Origin: Eutreptiella sp. 'Long Island Sound 2002'
Lineage: Eukaryota; Euglenozoa; Euglenophyceae; Eutreptiales; Eutreptiaceae
DNA length: 64,000 nucleotides
Direction: 5' to 3'
Assembly (NCBI GenBank): GCA_964036045.1
Contig: OZ038378.1
Span: forward strand, 176,722,341-176,786,340
This document shows, in pieces, positions 50,001-60,606 of this stretch. Positions within the stretch are counted from its first letter, which is position 1; the number at the start of each line of letters is the position of its first letter. Both the position numbers and the translations under genes were made by a program. The notes below the pieces were generated by a model, which was not told the origin of the DNA, did not search any database, and saw only the letters and a program-made list of their open reading frames with translations.

Positions 50001-52217
50001 TGATACTGTCGCGAGCCCAGCTGGTCGACGGGCCAGATGGCACGAATTTCTCAGTCTGTTTGACCTCCATGTGTCGTATTTGCCTGGAAAACACAACACG
50101 GTAGCGGATGCTCTGAGCCGATGGGCTTACCCCGCTTCAGAGGGGCTGCAAAGTACCAACATCCATGGTACGGAGCAGGACCGCCACGTCGTGATCGAGT
50201 GGGATCAAGAAGAAAAAAAGCTCATCCGACGTGAATGCATGCAATGCGCTGTTAAACAGCATGCATTACCGTGTCATGACATCACGGCCTTCTCAGATCC
50301 GGCGCATGCTCATGAAATTATAACCAAATCACTGAAAGTCGTGGAGAAAGTCACCGATCCCTCCTCAGGGAGTGTGAAACGGTTTGAGTATACCCGGCCA
50401 GTAAGTGGATTTCGGTTGATTCAGGGCATTAAGCGTCGAGATCCGGCCAAAACTCCACCCCTGCCGAAAGATTCCCTTATCATCCGTGACTGGACGTCCG
50501 ATTATCTGCATGATTCCATGTTTAAAGAGGTCTTTGAGAATCTCAAATCCAAAGATGCTCACAAGGATGGAATTTTTTCTGAATATTCGTTGGATGGGGG
50601 GAAGCTGTGGATGGAGGGTAAATTGTGCGTACCAGACGCCCTGGCCCCCCGAGTGTTAAACTGGTGGCACAAATGGGAGTCCCCCCACGCACATGGCCGT
50701 AGATTATGGTCGATGATTAAACATAGGTTGTTCGGCACACGGCTATATACTCATTGTATGAAAGTAGCCGCCGGATTTGCCCAATGTGCTGTCTCGACGC
50801 CCCCCAGCGCGAAGAAGCACGGCCATCTGAGGCCACACCCTATTCCGGAGCGCCTCTTTAACAGAGTCACCAGTGATTTTTTCCATCTTGGTGAACTCGA
50901 CGACGAAGAGTGCCATTGGACGAATAAAAAAGTCAATGGTGTGCTCCTTATTCAGTGCCGTCATTCCGGCTACATTCAGGTGTTGCCTTGTAACATCGAG
51001 TCGATGACTGGCAAGGCTGCCGCCAAATGGTGCGCGCAGACCTGGATGGGAGGTTGGGACGTCCCATCCGAGGTGGTTACGGAGTCAGGCAAAGAGTACA
51101 CCTCCGAATGGTGGAGGGAATTATGTGCTCGCCTTGGAATCCACCACCTCAGATGTGAAATCCACTCACATCGAGCGCTGCCTGGCGAAAGAGCCGGCCG
51201 CTCCATTCTAAATATGCTTCGTAAGGAGCTCGCCAGTGAGAAAGACTTCCATTGGCTTGAAGTTCTCTTCGCATTGCTTCGCCGTTACCACAACACGCCT
51301 TTGTACCATGGCCTTTCTCCAAATGAAATTGTCTTTGGACGAAAGAAGTGTTGGTGAAACATGCCGTTGAATAATCCTCGCCCTTGTAAAGATGCTTCGT
51401 TGTTTTTGGACGAAATCCAACGAGCAGAAAAAACTGTCTCGAAATTAATCGATAAGCATCAAGCTGACTGGCTTTGGGTCCAGAATCAAGGCCGAAAAAA
51501 CCCCCACAATTTTGAAGTCGATGATCGAGTTTGGCTTCGAAAATCCGAAACCACCCTGGGCGGAGATGATAAGCTTCTTCCCTTGTGGAAGGGGCCATTC
51601 GCTGTTACAGCGCGTCTAGGTGAGAACAGGTGGAGGATTCGTGTGGATGTCAGCAGGGAAATTGAAGTTTCGGCGATTGCCTCAAGAGAGAGATCCCCTC
51701 CCCCAAGGATCGGGTTAAACCCCTTTTTTGGACTTCGAAATTTTTGTCCGATCGGGTCATCGAAGGGGGGAAGTACGAACTCAAGAGGATTTTAGAAGCA
51801 AGACGTGACGAAAAGGGCGAATGGGAATTTCTATGTGAGTGGAGGGGCTTTGATTCCAGTCACAACAACTGGGAACCAGCCCATTCTTTTGTCCATGGGT
51901 ACACCAAGGGGTTCATCGACTTCCTCAAGAAGCACCCCGAAATGGGCGTACTCCTGACAGACTGTCTGTCGAAACCAGACAGACAGGTGGAGAGCGACGG
52001 AAAAAGACCTGTGGTGAATCGAGATCCAGCCTTTTACGGCCCTCAGCAGCCACATTCCAGGGCTGATCCGTCGATCCCCCCTCCTGCGGTCAGGCCAGCC
52101 CAGGAGCCAAATGAGGACCAAGCTTCGAGTTCGGCCGCTGATCTACAGCGCCCAAGCCGTACGAGGGCCCCACCAGACAGGTTGGTGGTCACATGTATTC
52201 GTGCTTGGCCGAATTGA
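47035..52217 (+). pseudogene. pol: Element E pol: protease, Dam-like domain, RT, RNase H, integrase, chromodomain (TGA and frameshift near end)
   Basis: Counting from 47164: protease with CDNGSEVNL (about 35-43); Dam-like domain with YDAFANRENKRF, LWINPPFHLIQQ (about 260-270), ILVVPLWDDKPWF and LAFLVDGKL; an acidic Ser/Asp linker; RT with YIDDIIIA (about 700); RNase H with RTDAS (about 864); integrase with an HHCC-like finger, TSDFF (about 1236), TESGKEY where other elements have TD (about 1304), and a Glu in LPGERAGR (about 1340). A TGA at 51355-51357 interrupts the frame, which continues in the same frame to about 51670. There a one-base loss shifts it into the frame holding the chromodomain (EFLCEWRGFDSSHNNWEPA, about 51825-51885), ending at 52217. 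Confidence 0.88.
47860..48180 (+). other. Dam-like methyltransferase-type domain in element E pol
   Basis: The clearest copy in the window: PQYDAFANRENKRF, then KLWINPPFHLIQQVIHKI, QAILVVPLWDDKPWFQEL and LAFLVDGKL. The pattern D-x-x-A/F-A-x-x-x-N-K, W-x-NPPF, hydrophobic strand-P, and WF resembles the phage/DIRS type of DNA N6-adenine methyltransferase, including the NPPF motif IV. Confidence 0.68.
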
Positions 52218-54065
52218 GGGAGGCATCCCAAGACTTGAGTCGCCGACGCCCTAGATTGGCTAACAGTCGTCTAGTCCAGGGCGTCATGGCACTCGTCGCT
52301 AGGGCTCAAGGGTGTAGGTTCGAAACCCTTGCATGTCCAACTCCTACAAAAGCTCCAGCCTCGCCCCGTCGACCACTTATTCCAATGTGAGTGTTCTGAC
52401 GACTTGAAAAAACCACATTCTGCTCAATCCACTGTTCATTCTTCCTGATTACGACATGATGTGGAGAACTGCGAATGTTTGATAATTTGACGTCAATCAA
52501 CTTGTCTTTGGTCTCCGTTCGGCAGACAAGGCGTAGATACGCTGCCGAAAGCCACGGAGTGTGCTGCCGTGTCCAGAAAAAACCAAACTCAGGCTTAATT
52601 CAGGCAGATCCGGGGTAATCTTGTCTCTGTTGGTCTGTGCATCTTTGGAATTTGGCTACTCGTGCAGATGGAAGCAAATGTACATAGTAAAAACGCTGCG
52701 CAGCGACATTCACCCCTACAGGCACCCCCTGTAGTACTGGCTGCACTAGATGCGACGCCAGGAACTCAGATCTTACCTTCATTTGCCGTGATGCTGAAGC
52801 CAAAGTCCAGATTCAGATCCAGATTCCTTGAATTTACCTTGAATTCCTCAGGTTTGTCCATCATTCTTGCACTGTTGCAGCAAAACCCCGACGTCAATTG
52901 TTCAGACAACCTTCATACAGGAGCTCCAGGGACTTCTAACAGTAACCTCTCGGACCTCAGAGCTTCCGTAAGCTTCGTTGTATTTTTGGCACGCGCCAAT
53001 GTGAGCTCAATCCGACCTGAAACTGTCGAAAAGGGTGAATCCAAGTGTCTTGTGGGACTCAATCGAAAGATGGGCCTTGTCCAAGTCGATTGACACCGCC
53101 GCCACTGTAAATAAAGGACTATGCGGTGTCTCTCAGTTATATACTGTCAGTAAAGCGCCTTCAGCGAACCTTCGGCGCGTTACATGCCAAGGATCCAGGG
53201 CTATCATGTCCCATCATGATGCATCATCACATGATCCACATTTTCAATGAATCTGTTGGATGCTCGCGAACCAACGTGCCGGAAAGCATAACTCAGCTGA
53301 ATAAACGACAATATATATTAACTCTAGTCTAAACGAAGTTGTTAGTAGTTTCAGTTCTAGACATTCCGCTTCATTTCACTTTCATCTTAGGGAATTTGCT
53401 GATTTTAGGACAATTTAGGTTGATTTCCTTGTCATCTCCTCTCATTCAACGAAGTTAGGCAAGTTAGGCGAAGTTAGTTCGTTGACGCTGATGTTTTTCT
53501 GTTCACTTAGGGCCTGCAGACTACATTTGTATTTGTTTTCCCTCTCTGTGATTGTTTCATCTCCTTCATCTCTGCTCAAATTGACTCTCAATCTTGCTGA
53601 ATCTTGTGATCATCCACCAGATGCGCCAAGTCTGACGCACATGCTGCACTTTTCAGAACGAGAAAAGCGGGAATAACACGATGTAGAGTACGTGGAGGAC
53701 ACCGTAGCGTGCCCGCGACAGCTAAACTGTGCCAGAGCGCCGAGATGTCACTCCATCTCTTGATTCCCCCACTCAATCCACCAATAATCTACCTCATTCG
53801 CAACCAGGGCATGGTTTGGTATCGATTCTCGATACGTTTACATGCTTTTTAGCCCTTAACCTAATGTTTTACTGCCCGGAGGACTGTTCGTCACTCCTCA
53901 TTCTGTCTCATTTCAGGTTCATCCATCCTGATTCAGTGCCAATTCAGCCCAAATCAGGTCAGATCAAGCAGATTTCGCCCCATCGAGGCTACATTTCTAT
54001 TTTTTTCTGGGACTTACCCGCACTACGTTCTTCGTTGACGTAGCGACACACCCCAGTGTGTTTTT
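52218..54065 (+). other. Element E 3' untranslated region
   Basis: A stretch of 1.8 kb between pol and the polypurine tract with no supported gene. The last 720 bases are shared with E' (1-713). A tRNA-like block sits near its start. Confidence 0.7.
52258..52352 (+). other. Degenerate tRNA-like block in E 3' region
   Basis: GGTTCGAAACC (near 52317-52327) fits the pol III B-box, with GTCTAG and GGCACTCGTCG upstream resembling D-arm sequence. The flanking CAAGGGT...ACCCTTG can pair. The stems do not form a complete cloverleaf, so it is at best a tRNA relic. Confidence 0.3.
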
Positions 54066-54075
54066 GGAGGGGGAG
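54066..54075 (+). other. Element E polypurine tract
   Basis: GGAGGGGGAG directly before the 3' LTR, the same as in E'. Confidence 0.82.
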
Positions 54076-54609
54076 TGTAAGTGCGGCTAACCCCCATCTG
54101 CTCAGATTTTCACTGATCTGCCCCAGATTGGCTACATTTTGGTCATTTTCTCTGCTTCGGCGGAATCGCCGCCCCGCAGCTCAGTCTCAGGATCAGACCT
54201 ATATATTTCTGATGTGCCGGATCTGATTCCGCGGTCCATTCATCGTAAATCCGCCGCGTTCCGATCATTTACCCGGAATCGCCATTTGCCGCTGACGCGC
54301 GTGCGCGAGCCAGATCGGCCAAATATTTTTTCACAATCGGATTTATATAAATCTTTTCAGATAGATATGGACACTCAGATGTACTTAGGATAATCCGCAT
54401 CAATTTTCTTCATAGACTGGGATTTTTTGCCGGATAACAATCAGCATGGATCTTGCCTCCGTTGTTGCTGCTCTCGCCTCCGTTGGTGTCCGTGTATCCG
54501 GTTCTGCCCCCAACAGCAGCGTTCAGGTCGACTCCTCGCGTGCCTGCCCCACTGGTCTTGCCGGCCCTGAGCCCTCCGGCACCATCAACGACCCAGGGCA
54601 GCACTTTCA
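54076..54609 (+). mobile_element. Element E 3' LTR (534 bp)
   Basis: TGTAAGTG...CTTTCA, equal in length to the 5' copy. Directly followed by cctgc (54610-54614) and then B integrase sequence. Confidence 0.95.
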
Positions 54610-55317
54610 CCTGCCCCCTATCCAGAGGACACCCATTCTTCTGTGGGTGAATGGGTCCAAGAGCAACAAGCGAAGGTGGACAAGGCCAAGGCTATGCTCC
54701 AGAGAGTGAGGGAGCGTCAGTGGAACAAGAAGAACAAGCACCGAGTACCGGCCACCTACCAAGAGGGGGACTGGGTGCTGGTGCACCACAGTCGACTACC
54801 CGCCTGGCCACGCTCTACCAGCGATGACCCATACTTCGGGCCGTACAAGATTCTATCTGTGGATGGTCACCGTATCACTGTGCGGTGTTCTCCCCGACTA
54901 GGGGGGACCCTGGTGTGCGCTGCTCAACACCTGAAGCACTACCATGATCCTGAAGACCTCTGTGGGGAGGAGTGGGAGCTGAACGACGAGGAAATCGCCG
55001 CTCTGGACCTACAAGGGGCTGCCAGCCCTATGGAAGTTGAAGGTGAACTCCCCGACATGAACGCCGAGGAGATGGCTAAGGAGGGCTTCTACCTGGTGAA
55101 GTCTGTCCTACGCCACCGCTATTGCCAGGGTTGGCGCTTTCTCACCCTCTGGGAAGGGTTTGGAGTCGAAGAGGCCACCTGGGAGCCCTTCTCTGCATTT
55201 GTTCTACCGAAGGGACGCCTAAACTCAGTTCTGGTTGACTACTTGTCCCAGAACAACCTTGGTGAGTTGCTGAGGCTCGCTGAGACGCTTGCCTCCAAGA
55301 CTAAAGCCAGGGACTGA
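54610..55317 (+). pseudogene. pol: Element B pol, piece 3: integrase C-terminus and chromodomain
   Basis: It continues the frame from 43631 after one TSD. The integrase C-terminal region includes GDWVLVHHSRLPAWPR, DPYFGPYKIL and RVRCSPRLGG-like sequence (here TVRCSPRLGG), closely matching element A. The chromodomain (about 55090-55215) reads YLVKSVLRHRY, then RFLTLWEGFGVEEATWEPF. It ends with TGA at 55315-55317. A chromodomain at this place is typical of chromoviruses and can direct integration to modified chromatin. Confidence 0.92.
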
Positions 55318-57562
55318 ACCTTACCCTTACCTGCCAAAGCGTATGTGTGAGTGTGCTAGTCCTAAGGTCCTGAGAGCAAGCCGCAGAAGTGGTGTCCTAA
55401 TTATACCCAAGTCTGCGCCCTTGCTAAACCTGGAGGGTTGGCTTATTGATGCCACGGGGTACGCCCCGGGTCTCCCCTCCCCTAAGCGCCCAATTTCTGT
55501 GCTGGCGCAAAACCTTTGGGGAATACCCAGCGTACTAATCCAGGTATTGTTTTCCCTACCTATCTGTCTACTACAGGGAGGGGTGGCCAAAAGCTATGAA
55601 GGCTTGAAAACGCCGTTTTGCTATGTGGCCAAAACACTGACCTAACCACTGCCACAGCCCACCAACCCTGCTAAAATTGCAGGAAACGGGTGGGACAGTG
55701 ACACACGCACTACAGGTCCTACACACCCTACAGTGGCACCATCCTGGTGGGCGAGCACTGTGCAACTGGCTCAAGCCCCCACTCAGGACTACCACTCCTA
55801 CACGCACACTCTACTGGGCGTTGTGAAGGCAAAGGTCTCGTGGGTCCTAGCGACCCTCCTGTGAAATGACAAGAGAACACAGCGCTGCTGAGCAACTGTG
55901 GCCTAACAGGGGACGCCACAACGCGTTTCCCCTGCTAGGGCTTGGAGGGAAGAGGTGCTCTTGCGTGCACGGCGCAGATGTCGATGAAGTCGGACTCCCT
56001 GCTCTGCCACAGGCAAAGGTGGAGTTACTTGTTTGTGCGATCTGCGCCCTTGTTTAGCAGGGCATAAAAAAATGCTGCTGCACCAATCACCCTACCTGCC
56101 CACCTGTAAAACAAAGGCAAATGAAAGGGCGTTTGCGGCTGAGGAACCAAGCCACACTCCAGGTATTATACCCTTCTCAGTGTGACCTATAATACACTGT
56201 CCGCAAACACGCTGGAGGACCAGCTACCCTTGTCAAGCAAGCAAGCTTTAAGGGACTCCTCAGGTTCTCTTAAAGAACGTACCGAGGAGCCCCTGGGTAG
56301 CCTAAACAAGGTTTACCGTGCGCACTTCGCGTGGCCTACCCTTTAATGCGTGTGTGCATGCGCGAGTATGCACGTTGATCGTGGGCAAACCTGCCCATCT
56401 GAGCGTCAATCACGACTCCACCAGGGGGTGGCCCCGCCTGGGCTTACTCACCTTACCTACCGCTAGAGAGAGAGAGAGCAAGTGAGGGGCGCACGCGAAG
56501 AACGTTGCTATGCGCTTGTGTGTATGTCTAATCACCCTGATCTGACCGCTAATCATCTGCAATCTTTCTAATCAATCCCTCTATCGCGTCCTATCGTTAT
56601 TAGCGCTGCTACAAGACTCGTTCACGGAGACACGAGACGAGCAATGTGTATGCGGCATACGAAACGAGCATACCTGTAGTTTATATCTGATTCATTGAAG
56701 TCTTTTTCGTTGATTTTCGAATTCTTGAATTTTTGAAGCTTCTATTAGTGTGGGTGGAATCTGTATGTTTATTTATTAATGTGTGTCTCGTCATTTTCAA
56801 GACTACGTGAGACATACGTTTATAATTCCATTATTTCTCCATTTTCCGGCGCTTCGCTAGGAGCCGCTCCTGCGCGCCGCCATTTTATGTGTATGAATTT
56901 CTGGATTTAAAAAGTCCAGAGATGACTATGATTTCTATAAAAATGTGCTTCTGATGCACAATTGGATTCTGCTCAGGTGTGTCGTTTCAGAAAAATTCTA
57001 CGCCGTCATTTGACGGATTTTGATGTCGTCGCTTCGTTTTTGCGTGGATTCGTCCATAATTCTCCCATTCCTGCCTCTGCAGATACCCACGCGCAGCCTC
57101 GCTGAGTAGGCCGTGTTCGGGCCGAAACGCAGGTGCCTGGAGAGACTGAGCAGAACCCAAGACCCCACCAAGGGGCAAATTAATTTTCTTCACGACTCCC
57201 TTCGCCCTAAGACAGGTCACAGGTCGCCAGCAGGTTTACGAGAACCCATGCGAGTGTGTATATTGTGTCTTGCGTTGGGTTTGTGTTGCGCTGCGTCTTG
57301 GAGGGAGGGATGCACATGCACATGTTTTGGCATGCTCCCAAACTAACCCAACCAAGCCACAGGAGCCCCGGCAGCGCCATGAGCGCTGAGTCTTCTGTAG
57401 GAAATGTTATAAACAGAGCAGCAGAAGAGCGCCAGCCATGGTGAGCGCCCATTTCTCTGTGTTAGGGAAACTATAGGTATTTTAAAGTAGATGTGGAAAC
57501 CAAGGAAAGGCCAAGAAAAAATCCCTTTTTCCTAAAATGCGACAGTGGTGGCCACCACAGCA
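55318..57562 (+). other. Element B 3' untranslated region (2.2 kb)
   Basis: No supported gene. It contains a short GA microsatellite (56466-56479). Short frames lack recognisable domains. Its length is unusual for an LTR retrotransposon tail. Confidence 0.7.
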
Positions 57563-57571
57563 CAAGGGGGG
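57563..57571 (+). other. Element B polypurine tract
   Basis: CAAGGGGGG directly upstream of the 3' LTR start AGTAAG. Confidence 0.75.
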
Positions 57572-58358
57572 AGTAAGAAAAAGTGCTTTTCCATTGCTTT
57601 GAGGCATACTCTAGTTGTATTAGAGATGCACTGAGCATCCATGCATTTTTATCTTAGTATTGGTCCCACCAAAAGTGTTGATAACACATTTTGACCTATG
57701 GAACCAAACACCCAATCAGGATATGGAGTGGACCCCTTAATCCCCTTTCAATCTGAAGCAAGTCATCTTGTCCTGAGTTGACTGAGAACTGACATATCCA
57801 AAGTAGAGCCTATGACTTTATCTATGTTTTTCCATGAATTCTTAGCTATCCTAGTGGTATGCACCCTAGGGGGCTGGGCACCTCTTTTTGAGAGGTCCTG
57901 GGTTCAATTCCTGGTCAGCCTAGCTAAGTAGGAAGATCCCATGTGACATGGCAGTGACCTCATCGCCACATGCCCTGCCACCTCAGCACATATGGGACCC
58001 AAAACAAAGAGTGCACATCTCCTGAGATGGCACTATGGAGAGAGAGTGACCATGGGGCAGTTTTCTAACTCTTTTCCCAAAACATTTCAGCTATCTTTGT
58101 GAATATGCATTCATTTGTGACCTGAGTTGCAGTTTCTGTGAATATCCAATCATCTTTCACTGTCTACACTGCAGCCCTTCATGCTTTGATCCTGATTCTC
58201 TTCTCCTTGCACACTACTGGCTTGGGTTATCCTGGATTGACTCTATTTCTGCAAACAAAAGGTTTTCATCTTCCAAAACAAGCAGCAGGAAACCCTACAG
58301 CAACAGCAAGCAGCAGGAGAAGCAAAAACACAGTGCTGAAACCATTATAAACTTTTCT
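57572..58358 (+). mobile_element. Element B 3' LTR (787 bp)
   Basis: Partner of 9196-9982, followed by gatag (58359-58363). It holds the second tRNA-like block at 57843-57925. Confidence 0.93.
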
Positions 58359-60606
58359 GATAGTGTGATAGGTTTGGCCATTCCGGCTATGAGCGGCCAT
58401 ATTCAGTACTGAGGCGCCGTCAGCGGAGATCTATATATCAGAATATCAAGAATCAACAGGGTTTTTTTATCATAATGTTTCCGTAATTTTTCAGCCTTCC
58501 GTTCTGATGGTCAATGTATCGGCGACTGTCAGTTGGCTCGCGATTTTGCGGTAACCGAATGGTTAACTGTTATTTACAGATATTTTGGCGGAAACCCCGA
58601 TGAGGGATCAGATTTCATCAGTAAAGGGTTCGTTGCTTCCGCAATTTTCATATTATACACTCGCAAAATTAATCCGATTTTTTCAGACTTTCAGAATCGG
58701 ATTTTTGACTTCGACATCGCCGCACTCGATATGACAAATCTCGAGTGGTCCGACATTTTTCCCCGATCACGAATCAACCTTCCCTTTGTTATGCACTTCG
58801 TTTTGCTTAGAGATCTAGGCGAAACAAAGTTGATTTGTGAGGCCACTTTGAAAGGTCATATCTCCGGCTCACCGCGAGTAGTCTCAATTTCGAGAATTGG
58901 GTTGGAACCGCATTGGTCTCAACTTAATTTAGGAAGCATCAAACGCCTTTGGTGTGTACACATGCCCGGTATAGCAAGGGATAATGGTCAAGAGGGTAGA
59001 AAGTGATATATAACTCTTGGACCGTGCAACCGAATATTTGAATGCGACTTTCGAGTGTACCGCATGAGTGTTGGGGTTGCATAGCAACTTTCCTTGGGTT
59101 CCTACGTATTTTTAACGTGAAGTTATGTCCATGGAGGGACATGGCATATCATGGTGGGAGCCACTCTTGAGGGTATGTGTTATATGCATGGTATGTGCTT
59201 CGACATGCTCACGCCCATGTTATATATCTCCGTTTGTGGGAAGATATATGGAGTCATACGTGGCAAGGGCTTCGCCCATGTCCCAATGGTGAACTCCATA
59301 GCGCTAGACTAAGTCTACCGCGCATATAGTGCATGTGGGAGGGCTTACGGAGCGACCCACAAGCGCCAATATCAATTTTCCCATTTTCATGGTGCGTGTT
59401 GGGAGGAGGTTCGAAGGTGTCCTTATGCGTCCATATGGGGATCCAGGTGGGGGGATTGTTTGCAAATGGTCCCAAGCAATTGTGTTTTGAGTCATAGGTT
59501 GACACCATGGGTGAGCGAAGTTATATACTATTGTAATTATCTTGAATTTGGCATTATTTGCATGTTTTTGACCTCATTTTATGCTCATTTTTGTGTTTTA
59601 TGTGCTCAACTGGTCGGCCAACAGTAAAGTGCCTAGAGATCGATGAACTATGGTATGTTGCTTATATGTTGGCATATGCTTCGGTGTTGTACCTCACCAT
59701 ATGCCGGATCACATGGTCACTTTGGCTTGGCACACGAGGCCTCACAAAATTAGGTCTCAAACTCATGAGCTGACTTGTGAAGCATGTCATGTACATCACC
59801 GGAGGGGTTTCAGAGCCAATGATGGGATATTCTTGGGCATGGACCTTTGGTCTATATCACCCTGGTATACTACTTTCCGGTTTGACACATGCATGGAGCA
59901 TTTGAATATTTGCCGTATGCATTTTTGAGTATATAATTGAATTTTGGGCATTATGGTGTGATTTGCCTGATTTTGCCATGTTGTGAGGTCATCTTCATGG
60001 GGCAGTTCTCCAAGCCCATTCGACTCCAAGTCCAACCATGGTTATGTCAGGGTAGGGCATGGTCCTGAGTGCTAATCTAGGCCATGACACGCCACCTCCC
60101 CTATTGGGCTAGGATTTATAGGCTTGGGAGTGAACACATTTTTGGGGTTTATGTAGTGACTTGTGACACATGGCATTCGGCCATCTCATTTGACCTGGTT
60201 CAGGGCAATATGTTGGTGAGTCAAGGGAAGGTCTTGAGTCCAGGGAATGAGGGGTTTATGGCTGTGAATGTGTATGTTTACCTCTTTCCCCAACTTTGCT
60301 TTATTTGTGTTCATATGCCAATTTCAGGGCTTTCTTCCTTGGTGCAATTCTTGTACATGCCCGCCACCGTGGGAATACCGGTGTGCTGAACGGAAGCCCG
60401 CAGTGTGGATTGGATTGTGGATTGGGTTATTGCTGTATTTGTGGGATCTGGTTGCTATTCAGGGTTGAAGGAGGATTTTATTTTCTATATTTTTGGATTT
60501 TGGACCCTGGATTTTGAGGAATGCAAGCACTGATCCGGAGCAAGTCAGCAGGGATTACAGGCGGAAGGGGCACAGCGGGGGCCGGTCCTGGTAGGGACCT
60601 TCTTTA
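58359..60606 (+). mobile_element. D' 3' LTR, right piece
   Basis: It continues the LTR begun at 9073 and aligns with the reverse complement of the D LTRs (27026-29260), with roughly one difference in five over much of its length. It ends GGGACCTTCTTTA at 60606. The last 88 bases, including an ATG at 60519 and an open frame to the LTR end, are far better conserved. The 157-codon frame at 58533-59006 is within this LTR and has no counterpart domain. Confidence 0.86.

Larger units (their letters stand above)
43632..54609 (+). mobile_element. Element E: chromodomain Ty3/gypsy retrotransposon inserted in B integrase
   Basis: It is 11.0 kb long, on the plus strand, with 534-bp TG...CA LTRs that differ at one noted position. 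Order: LTR with TATA box, PBS, gag starting in the LTR, in-frame TAG, pol, a C-terminal chromodomain piece, long untranslated tail, polypurine tract, LTR. It is the youngest insertion by LTR identity, but its pol has one TGA and one frameshift near the C-terminus. Confidence 0.95.
9196..58358 (+). mobile_element. Element B: Ty3/gypsy-type chromodomain retrotransposon carrying three nested insertions
   Basis: Plus-strand element flanked by gatag target duplications. Its own sequence is 9196-10362, 23983-27025, 40246-43631 and 54615-58358, about 11.3 kb after removing C, D, E and one TSD for each. Order: 787-bp LTR, PBS, gag, in-frame TGA, pol with chromodomain, a 2.25-kb untranslated tail, polypurine tract and LTR. 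Apart from the three insertions, the only lesion seen in its coding sequence is one TGA in gag, so it was probably close to intact before the insertions. Confidence 0.93.

Noticed and set aside
55318-57562. An envelope-like gene after B pol
   Set aside because: No long ORF, signal peptide or transmembrane pattern is seen on either strand.
58533-59006. A 157-codon ORF in the D' LTR
   Set aside because: It lies wholly in LTR sequence; the aligned D LTRs do not keep this frame open.
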